Shown piece after piece: positions 9,826 through 16,357 of a DNA stretch of 64,000 nucleotides. Made by a program: the position numbers and the translations under genes. Every line of letters starts with the position of its first letter. The first letter of the stretch is position 1. The notes under the pieces were generated by a model. That model was not told the origin of the DNA, did not search any database, and saw only the letters and a list, made by a program, of their open reading frames with translations. The stretch covers positions 62,001 to 126,000 of the forward strand of contig DBTZ01000054.1 in assembly GCA_002307315.1 (NCBI GenBank). Direction: 5' to 3'. The stretch is from Alphaproteobacteria bacterium UBA1303. Lineage in GTDB: Bacteria > Pseudomonadota > Alphaproteobacteria > Micropepsales > Micropepsaceae.

Positions 9826-10290
9826 ATGGAAAATTACTGGGGCCCCATTTGCGGGGTTCCGTGGGATGCGGCGCGCTGGCCGAATTTCACGCCGGCGGAG
9901 ATCGCATGCCCGTGTTGCGGCGAAGTCTATATCGACATGACGGCGCTGGACGTGCTGCAAAAGATGCGGGATCTGGTGGGCGGTCCCTTGCGGATCACCA
10001 GCGGCCATCGCTGCGCGCGGCACAACGGCGGCTTGAAGCACGCGGCGCGGGCGTCGGTGCATTTGCAGCTTGCCTTCGATATTGCGCTTGGCCCCTACAG
10101 CCGCGGTTCGCTTCTGGCGCTGGCGAAGGACGCCGGGTTCCGCCGCTTTGGCCTGATGCAAGCGGCGCTGCATGTCGACACCCATGGGATCGATGCGCAT
10201 CACGCCGAATTCTGGACCTATGGCCCGGCCAGCCGCAAAGCCTGGGCCGGCCTTTTCCCCGCCGGTACGCCAGACATCGGGGGCGCCTGA
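9826..10290 (+). CDS. Peptidase M15 family endolysin
   Basis: 154 residues from the ATG at 9826, preceded by an AAAGGA ribosome-binding site at about 9811. The frame is open further upstream, but that part lies inside the DUF2793 gene. M15 D-Ala-D-Ala carboxypeptidase-like motifs are visible: ITSGHRCARHN, SVHLQLAFDI (His and Asp zinc ligands) and ALHVDTHG (last His ligand). Two cysteines near the N-terminus (CPCCG) are common in phage M15 proteins. Next to the holin gene, it most likely cleaves peptidoglycan at lysis. Confidence 0.8.
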   Translation: MENYWGPICGVPWDAARWPNFTPAEIACPCCGEVYIDMTALDVLQKMRDLVGGPLRITSGHRCARHNGGLKHAARASVHLQLAFDIALGPYSRGSLLALAKDAGFRRFGLMQAALHVDTHGIDAHHAEFWTYGPASRKAWAGLFPAGTPDIGGA

Positions 10291-10580
10291 TGATGGGCCC
10301 CGAATGGCTGATCGGCGGCGGCCTCACACTGGCAGGCTCATGTTTTGCGTACACCTGGAGATCGTCGGCAAAGCTGCATCAGCGTATCGACGATCTGACG
10401 CGCGAGCTGAGCGGCTGCCAAACGGATTCGGCGAAAACCTACGTCACCAAAGCCGAGATCAAAGACGTTGAGAACCGCATCACTGCGGCTCTGAAGGAAC
10501 TGGGCGAACGCTTCGAGCGCAATCTCGACCGGCTCGCCGAGCGCCTGGAACGGCTGCAGGCCAAAGACGGGCGCCACTAG
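10290..10580 (+). CDS. Small membrane-anchored coiled-coil phage protein
   Basis: 96 residues. The ATG at 10290 overlaps the endolysin stop (TGATGATG). One N-terminal hydrophobic segment (about residues 5-22) is followed by a charged heptad-like helix (KDVENRITAALKELGERFER). It has the shape of a spanin- or holin-accessory-like lysis protein and lies between endolysin and holin. I do not recognise a named family, so the lysis role comes from context only. Confidence 0.6.
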   Translation: MMGPEWLIGGGLTLAGSCFAYTWRSSAKLHQRIDDLTRELSGCQTDSAKTYVTKAEIKDVENRITAALKELGERFERNLDRLAERLERLQAKDGRH

Positions 10581-10649
10581 GCCGCCAATCCACCAACACC
10601 ACCACCAACCAAACGCCCGCGCGGCCGCGCGGCGGAAAGGAACACGGCT

Positions 10650-11057
10650 ATGGAATGGGTTTCCATCCTCGCCAATCTGGGCGGGAAGATCTTCGATCGC
10701 ATTTTTCCGGACCCCGATAAGGCCAATGAGGCCAAGCTGAAGCTGTTCGAGATGCAGCAGAACGGCGAACTGGCGAAGCTGGCCGCCGACACCGACCTTG
10801 CCAAAGCGGCGGCCAGCATCGTTCTGGCGGAAGCGCAGAGCAAAAATTGGCTGGCGTCGTCCTGGCGCCCGATCACGATGCTGATCTTCGTCGGCCTGAT
10901 CGTGGCGCGCTGGTTCGGCTGGACGGCTCCGGGATTGTCGCAGCCGGAAGTGCTGGAGCTGTGGGCGATCGTCAAAATCGGCATGAGCGGCTACGTGATC
11001 GGCCGCTCGGTCGAGAAGGTGGTGCCAGATGTGGTGGCGGCTATGAAGGCGAAGTAG
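10650..11057 (+). CDS. Holin, GTA_holin_3TM family
   Basis: 135 residues, preceded by GGAAAGGAA at about 10634. The N-terminus MEWVSILANLGGKIFDRIFP, the amphipathic EAQSKNWLASSWRPITML segment and the following hydrophobic helices fit the three-TM holin family found beside gene transfer agent and prophage endolysins. It probably forms the membrane lesion that releases the M15 endolysin. It is the last recognisable phage structural or lysis gene on this side. Confidence 0.82.
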   Translation: MEWVSILANLGGKIFDRIFPDPDKANEAKLKLFEMQQNGELAKLAADTDLAKAAASIVLAEAQSKNWLASSWRPITMLIFVGLIVARWFGWTAPGLSQPEVLELWAIVKIGMSGYVIGRSVEKVVPDVVAAMKAK

Positions 11058-11109
11058 GCTCGGTTCGTTTTGCCACCGGACCACGACCAAGGAGCCCTCC
11101 TAGGATACG

Positions 11110-12588
11110 CTATTCGGGCAAGGCTTGATTGTGAAGGAATACGAGATCGGCAACACGGTCTTCCTGCGCAAGCCAGTTGGTTGCCGGAGAAAGCAGCAGC
11201 ATCGGCTCAAGCTGGGTAAGCAAGTTGCTTCCAGCGAGCGTTGCCCTCACAAGCGCGGGGGAAAGCTTGCCGATAGTAGCCAGCAGCCATCCACATGCGG
11301 GATTGGCCGTCGCGGCGGCTGCGAGTTGCGAGAGTACCTCCGCACTGCCGATCATCCGAAGGGCCTCGGAGGCACCAGCGGTGATCCTCGGATCGCCGCT
11401 GACCAGCAAATCGATGAGCTGGGCGATTACGGCGGCGGGTGTATCCGCGCCGAATCCCACTATGGCGTGGTACGCGCAATTGTCGTCCGCATCGCCCACG
11501 AGCGCCGAGAGGTCCGCGTAGGATTTCGCGCCCGCCTTTCCCAGCCCCCAAATCGCGGCCTGCCTGCGCTCATCGTTCCGGAAACGATCATGGCCGATAA
11601 CCCGGCGAAGCTCTCCGATCGCGAAATCACCTCCGAGTTCGGTCAGAATGAGGATGGCTTCCATGCTCATCTCGGGCGCTTCGTCGCTCCAAAGTATGCT
11701 GACGATCCTCTCCTGGCCCTTTCCGGACCCCAGTGCAGCCGCGCTCCCGGCGACTTCGAGCGTCACCCGCAGGTCCTGCGGCCGGTCCAACTCGACCTCC
11801 AATACCGGCAGTGCCTCAGCGCGAAGGTCCGGCCGAAACCGAAGCGCCTTCGCCGCCGCGTAGCGATCCAGCGGATTTGCGGAGACTGCCTGCAGCAAGG
11901 GCATGTACGCATCCTGCAACCGACTTTGGAGGTCGGCCAAACAAGAGGGCGCGCCCGCCAGAATGCTAACCTCGGCCACGAATGCATCACCTTGTTTGAC
12001 ATAGGCGTGCTTGCCCGCCAGCGTGTAAGTCTGTTTGCGCGCCGGCTGACCGTCGCCGTCCATGGACACGGCAAGCTTACCCGCATCAACCGAGATCACC
12101 ACGCCAGAGCGGGACGGTACGACGGCGGGCCAGGTTCGGTCGCGCTCAGCGCCTTCGGATGCGGATTTTGGGGGGCCGAGCCGTGACGAATCCACGGACT
12201 CGCGCAAAGCCTTCGCCGTAAAGTAAACAGCATGTTCGGCGGGAACCGGCAGCGGCCCGTCGTTCTTGCAGGCAATGAGCGCCACCACGTCCTGATCGCG
12301 CAGCCCCGCGTCCCATGTACGTTCGGGATTATTGGGGGCATCGCTCATGCGAATCTTAAGGTCGCTCTTCGCGCGGACCTCGATGCGAAGACCCGTGCGT
12401 ACGCACAGAAGATCGGCGAGCCGGAGGCGCTTAACCTTCGTCGCCCAGATTTTGTTCGAGCCGCAATAGCGCTCGAGTTCTATCGGCTCAAAACCCATCA
12501 AGCGCAATTCGGCGGCGACCTTGCGCACGCCAAGGGCCCCCATGGTCAGAAATTTGAGGAAGCTGCTATCGACCTTAAAACCCATCAA
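11110..12588 (-). CDS. HEAT-repeat protein with candidate N-terminal nuclease domain (cassette 1)
   Basis: 492 residues; its start overlaps the stop of the upstream XRE gene by 4 nt, so the two form one operon. The N-terminal 110 residues have a restriction-endonuclease-like pattern: LRLADLLCVRTGLRIEVRAK with Asp59, Glu70 and Lys74, followed by a conserved-looking WDAGLRDQDVVALIAC strand. The Glu-Lys spacing is not the canonical ExK, so the nuclease call is tentative. From about residue 225 onward it is built of helical HEAT-like repeats with R/A/L patterns (YAAAKALRFRPD, RQAAIWGLGKAGAKS, AGASEALRMIGSAE). I infer the restriction or effector partner of the divergent methyltransferase. It could instead be a regulator or scaffold. 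Confidence 0.6.
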   Translation of the reverse strand: MMGFKVDSSFLKFLTMGALGVRKVAAELRLMGFEPIELERYCGSNKIWATKVKRLRLADLLCVRTGLRIEVRAKSDLKIRMSDAPNNPERTWDAGLRDQDVVALIACKNDGPLPVPAEHAVYFTAKALRESVDSSRLGPPKSASEGAERDRTWPAVVPSRSGVVISVDAGKLAVSMDGDGQPARKQTYTLAGKHAYVKQGDAFVAEVSILAGAPSCLADLQSRLQDAYMPLLQAVSANPLDRYAAAKALRFRPDLRAEALPVLEVELDRPQDLRVTLEVAGSAAALGSGKGQERIVSILWSDEAPEMSMEAILILTELGGDFAIGELRRVIGHDRFRNDERRQAAIWGLGKAGAKSYADLSALVGDADDNCAYHAIVGFGADTPAAVIAQLIDLLVSGDPRITAGASEALRMIGSAEVLSQLAAAATANPACGWLLATIGKLSPALVRATLAGSNLLTQLEPMLLLSPATNWLAQEDRVADLVFLHNQALPE

Positions 12589-12869
12589 TCAGGCTCCCGC
12601 AGCTTCAAGGGCCGAACAAGATCAGCGGGTTCAGCGCCCAGCGCTTTGGCTAGTAAAAAGAGGTTTTCGAGGGATATGTTTCGCTCCGCGCGCTCGACGG
12701 AGCTAATATAGGTCCGGTGTAGACCGGCGCGATCAGCAAGCTCTTCTTGCGATAGTCCTGCACTCTTCCTCAGGCGGCGAAGGTTTTGCGCCAATATCTC
12801 TTTCGGTTCTTCATACTTTCCCACGTTCGCCTCGAATCTCCTTGCTTCGAGGCTAGGAATCTGAGACAC
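12585..12869 (-). CDS. XRE-family controller (C-protein-like) regulator
   Basis: 94 residues. It reads from a GTG at 12869; a second GTG 15 codons later (VGKYEEPKEIL) is a possible alternative start. The helix-turn-helix is clear: LRRLRKSAGLSQEELADRAG then HRTYISSVERAERNISL and LFLLAKALGAEPADLV. Such small Cro/C1-type proteins control many restriction-modification loci so that the methyltransferase is made before the nuclease. Its position fits: upstream of and overlapping the HEAT/nuclease gene, divergent from the methyltransferase, with a palindrome at its start. Confidence 0.85.
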   Translation of the reverse strand: MSQIPSLEARRFEANVGKYEEPKEILAQNLRRLRKSAGLSQEELADRAGLHRTYISSVERAERNISLENLFLLAKALGAEPADLVRPLKLREPD

Positions 12870-12871
12870 AT

Positions 12872-12885
12872 GAGTCTACAGACTC
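12872..12885. promoter_or_regulatory. Palindromic operator candidate (C-box-like)
   Basis: GAGTCT-AC-AGACTC is a perfect 6-bp inverted repeat with a 2-bp centre, followed by a further half-site-like CTGAGT. It lies 2-15 bp upstream of the regulator's GTG and 30 bp before the methyltransferase ATG. It is therefore placed to control both directions. The AGTC/GACT half-sites recall C-protein boxes. Confidence 0.5.
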
Positions 12886-12914
12886 TGAGTTTCCACTCTG
12901 GCGACGATGCGGGC

Positions 12915-14693
12915 ATGAAACACAACAACGAACTCCCCCCCGAGACAATCACCGCGCCCCGCACGGACCCGATCTACAATTGCCACGCCTATCTCACAAA
13001 GGTGCCTGTCGCCGCCATTCAGCCGTTTATCGAGTCATTCACCGAGCCTGGCGATACGGTCGCTGACATATTCGCGGGATCGGGGATGACTGGCCTTGCC
13101 GCCATGATGGCAAACCGCAAGGCGGTTTTGAGCGATATCTCCGTTCTGGGGCAACACATTGCCTGTGGGTATCTCGCGCAAGTCCCAGCTAAGGAATACC
13201 GCGCGGCGGCCGACGCGGTCATGACGCGCGCGCGCGAAAGGCTCGGCACGCTTTATCAAACACGTCGCGCCTCTGATCGTAAGATGGTCGAAATTACGCG
13301 AACGGTCTGGTCCTTTTCATACCGATGCCCCGGCTGCCGAGCCGAACTGGTTTATTTCGAGCATCTCTCTCCTCGCGGCGCGCCGCCCAAGGCGTGTCCC
13401 AAGTGCGCGCACGCATTCGAGCGCCGGTCGTGGCCGCGCGGGGCGGATGTCCCGGTCGAGGTTGTTGTCGAGGGCTCGAATGGCAAGTTGGTCACTCAGG
13501 GCGTGAGCAAGTTCGATTGGGAAATGATCGAGCTTGCTGCGCAGGATGAGCGCCTAAAGCTCGTGCCCAAACTCGTGATTGATCAAAGCCGGGAGATGTA
13601 CAGCCGCTCCGGCTTGGGCAAAGCCGGAATGACGCAGACATCGCAATTCTTCTCGGCAAGAAATGCGATAGCCCTGCTTGAACTATGGAGCGCGATAGAG
13701 ACTACGCGCGATCCCGCGATCCGCCAGAAGCTCAAATTCTCATTCACGGCGATTCTCGCGCGCGCATCGAGACGCTATCAGTGGAGCGCCCAGCGCCCTC
13801 TCAACGCGCAAAACCAGACCTATTACATCGCCCCTGTCTATTATGAGTGGAACGTTTTCGAGCTGTTCGAGCGCAAAGTAACGGCCGCCATTCGCGCCGA
13901 TGAAACGCTCGCGTCCGGGGACGGTCCGCTCTTTGCGCGAGAAAAATCCAAGGAGGTCTCCTACCACCTCGCTTCCGCGAACAAGCTGGCGCACTTGAAG
14001 GACGCGTCCATTGACTACGTTTTCACGGACCCTCCGTTTGGCAGCAATATCTTCTATAGCGACATGAGCCTCTTTCACGAGGCATGGTTGGGCAAGATCA
14101 CCGACAACACCAACGAAGCCGTTGTTCACACGACGGGAAGCCGCAAGGGCGGCTCGGAACAACGATATGAAAGCCTATTGCGGGAGGCGTTTTCCGAAGC
14201 CTTCCGCGTGCTCAAGCCAGGTCGGCATATGTCGGTTGTGTTCGGCAATAGCAGCGGCAGGATTTGGGGAGTGGTGCAAAGAGCGCTCCGCGATGCAGGG
14301 TTCGCGGCCGCGCCCGTGCATGTCGCGATCCTCGACAAGGGCCAGCGTTCGGTAAAAGGACTAAACTCGGGATCGGAGGGCGTCGTAACGGTCGATCTCA
14401 TCCTGACCGTCCAAAAGCCCACGGACTCCAAAAAGTCTCCCAAGACGGCGATCTCCGAGAAGGGCGATGCGACCTCGCTTATTCATGAGGCTATTGCCGA
14501 GCTTGACGCAGAGCGAGCGGCCAACCCGAGCTATGTCTACGCACACGTGCTCACCAAAGCGATCCGCAAGCATCTCCTGCTTGACAATCTTCATCTCGGC
14601 GATGTGCTCATCGCTCTGAGAAACGCTGGCTACTCCGTCGACAAAAAAACCGGCCGACTGCTCAAGGAGCGCGCCCAAGCTCAGGCGGCTTGA
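12915..14693 (+). CDS. Zinc-ribbon DNA methyltransferase (N4/N6 type, cassette 1)
   Basis: 592 residues from the ATG at 12915 (MKHNNELPPETITAPRTDPI); an ATG at 12870 would add 15 residues. Motif I, VADIFAGSGMTG, lies near residues 49-60. A zinc ribbon (CPGC at 138-141 and CPKC at 161-164) follows, and catalytic motif IV, FTDPPFGSN, is near 370-378. A C-terminal wHTH-like tail closes the protein. Motif I followed by a long specificity region and then DPPF is the alpha-class order for amino-methyltransferases. It is divergent from the XRE/HEAT-nuclease pair, which suggests a restriction-modification-like module. Target sequence unknown. Confidence 0.8.
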   Translation: MKHNNELPPETITAPRTDPIYNCHAYLTKVPVAAIQPFIESFTEPGDTVADIFAGSGMTGLAAMMANRKAVLSDISVLGQHIACGYLAQVPAKEYRAAADAVMTRARERLGTLYQTRRASDRKMVEITRTVWSFSYRCPGCRAELVYFEHLSPRGAPPKACPKCAHAFERRSWPRGADVPVEVVVEGSNGKLVTQGVSKFDWEMIELAAQDERLKLVPKLVIDQSREMYSRSGLGKAGMTQTSQFFSARNAIALLELWSAIETTRDPAIRQKLKFSFTAILARASRRYQWSAQRPLNAQNQTYYIAPVYYEWNVFELFERKVTAAIRADETLASGDGPLFAREKSKEVSYHLASANKLAHLKDASIDYVFTDPPFGSNIFYSDMSLFHEAWLGKITDNTNEAVVHTTGSRKGGSEQRYESLLREAFSEAFRVLKPGRHMSVVFGNSSGRIWGVVQRALRDAGFAAAPVHVAILDKGQRSVKGLNSGSEGVVTVDLILTVQKPTDSKKSPKTAISEKGDATSLIHEAIAELDAERAANPSYVYAHVLTKAIRKHLLLDNLHLGDVLIALRNAGYSVDKKTGRLLKERAQAQAA

Positions 14694-14725
14694 TAGCTGT
14701 TTTCCTTCGGTTACCACTCAAAGCG

Positions 14726-14878
14726 TCACCTGCCAGCGCTGATGCTGTACCTGCCGCAGAAGCGGTCGCCGCACCCCTTGAAATAGTGGCCGTAGTAGAA
14801 TCTGCCGATGGGATAGCCGTTGAACAGACGGATGTCGCCGAGAAGAATTAGCCCGTTCTCTCCTGTCGATACGGATCG
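14726..14878 (-). other. In-frame coding-like extension after the nuclease stop codon
   Basis: Directly after the TAA of the nuclease gene, the same frame stays open for 50 codons and ends at TGA. It reads like protein: ILLGDIRLFNGYPIGRFYYG, then a CGDRFCG segment. No ATG, GTG or TTG in this frame offers an obvious start. It may be the lost C-terminus of the nuclease (nonsense mutation), a readthrough extension, or a remnant of another gene. Confidence 0.4.
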
Positions 14879-16357
14879 TTATCGTGACAGGCTGCTCGGG
14901 GTGGCAAGATTGCCTTGCATCAGGAATATGAGGATGTAGATGGGCGTTCCATTGCCTTCCTGAAGCGGGTAAATGGCAATACCATCCTGCATCGGGAACG
15001 GCGCGACGGTCTTGGGCGAGCTGTCGAGAACACAAAGAACGCCCACATGTTTGCCGGAGCCAATCGTGTAAGTGGCAGTCTGCCCGACATAACGCGCGCA
15101 ATCCTTAATCGTGATGCGTTGGTCGTTCTCGACTTTGAGCTCGATGCGGATACCCTTGAACGACAGATCCGTGATACCGCCGGCAGCGCGGGGGTGTTCC
15201 TCCAGTTGTGAGCCAATCTTGGCATTCGCCCGCAGATGTGCTCGCAACGCCTTCTGATAGTCCTTTTCAGAGGTCGTCGTGGTGAAGATGTCGTCCTGGA
15301 CGACTTGTCCAAGGTAATTGCCGACCGATTGTGCGATGGTCAGAAGGTCGGAAAGCTCATCTTGCGGAATGTAGGGCATCGCTCGCAAAGTATTGCGCGC
15401 CTGCATCAGCTTCTCATCAATCGGTGAATATCCGGTAATGGGGTCCTGCTGGATGTCTAACCCCTCCAAAGACAGTGTGCGCTGACCCGCCACCTCGACG
15501 GGCTGCTCCGTCCCCGCGGGAATGAACCGCGCCGCATATTTGAACTCGTAGGGGCGGGCACCGAATTGCTGGGGCACCTTGAGAACGACGCGTCCTTTAG
15601 CCGACAGCTTAAAGGGACCGGCATTACCCTTGGGTGCTTTAATTTCGAACGTCGGCAATTCGTAGGTGCCGGCCGGCTCAACCGTAACTGGCTCCAGCAT
15701 CAGGTGCGTGGCATCTTCAGGCCACCGCGAAACCCGCACCTCGATATCCATGTCATGGGTTGCGCCCGGCTTCACGTAATGGATATCGCCCAAGGGGCGG
15801 CCGTCAATGGTGAACGTCACAAAGGCAACGGTAAGGTCGAGCGGCTTCTTCGACATTTCGATACGCTCGCTTCCCATTCGTTCGGCCAGGGTGCGGCCAT
15901 CAGGCTTGGGACGCGCATACATGCCGACCGGGATGGGAATACCGGCCAGCGTTTTCGCTATGGTCGAAACGTCATGAACAGAGCTGGTGTCACGAATAGT
16001 TTCCGCCACTCCCTTCATCTGGGCGAGGTCAGGAGCCGAGCCGAAGGTAGTAAGCCAGTCCACGGCCCTAGTTTGGGCTGCCGCCAGAAAGCGTTGTGCA
16101 TCTGAAGTTGCAGTTCGAATCGCAGCGCGCCAATCATAAAGCAGCCCAATAAGGTGAGTGAGCTCCGCAAATGCGGCATAGATGGATGCGCTGGCTGCCA
16201 CGCCAAAGCTATCGGCCGCAGCGCGCAATTTCTCAGCCGCCGTTTTCAGACGGTCACCATCGGCGTTTGTGTCATCGGCACGCAACGCAAGAAGCGCCTC
16301 AATCCGTGCCGAATAACCTTCCGAGTGGACGATCCTTTGGTCTGTTCTCTTCGTCAT
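14879..16357 (-). CDS. PD-(D/E)XK nuclease-domain effector (cassette 2)
   Basis: 492 residues. Residues 1-130 are helical, about 170-300 look beta-rich (Ig- or sensor-like), and the C-terminal domain (about 340-492) carries a canonical nuclease signature. That signature is Glu386/387 in a helix, Asp397 in ITDLSFKG, Glu406-Leu-Lys408 in IRIELKVEN, and a following Gln in YVGQTATYTIG. The chain ends VLDSSPK...LMQGNLATPSSLSR. The start lies inside the end of the upstream HEAT gene (59-nt overlap), so the pair is co-translated. I know no named family for the full-length protein. I infer a DNA- or RNA-cleaving effector of a two-gene defence cassette. Confidence 0.65.
   Translation of the reverse strand: MTKRTDQRIVHSEGYSARIEALLALRADDTNADGDRLKTAAEKLRAAADSFGVAASASIYAAFAELTHLIGLLYDWRAAIRTATSDAQRFLAAAQTRAVDWLTTFGSAPDLAQMKGVAETIRDTSSVHDVSTIAKTLAGIPIPVGMYARPKPDGRTLAERMGSERIEMSKKPLDLTVAFVTFTIDGRPLGDIHYVKPGATHDMDIEVRVSRWPEDATHLMLEPVTVEPAGTYELPTFEIKAPKGNAGPFKLSAKGRVVLKVPQQFGARPYEFKYAARFIPAGTEQPVEVAGQRTLSLEGLDIQQDPITGYSPIDEKLMQARNTLRAMPYIPQDELSDLLTIAQSVGNYLGQVVQDDIFTTTTSEKDYQKALRAHLRANAKIGSQLEEHPRAAGGITDLSFKGIRIELKVENDQRITIKDCARYVGQTATYTIGSGKHVGVLCVLDSSPKTVAPFPMQDGIAIYPLQEGNGTPIYILIFLMQGNLATPSSLSR

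Noticed and set aside
11125..12186. 353-codon plus-strand frame opposite the HEAT/nuclease gene
   Set aside because: No domain-like sequence; the minus frame has regular HEAT-type repeats and operon overlap with the controller.
14718..15101. 127-codon minus-strand frame overlapping the nuclease 3' end
   Set aside because: Out of frame with the nuclease and with the protein-like extension after its stop; Arg/Pro/Ser-rich.
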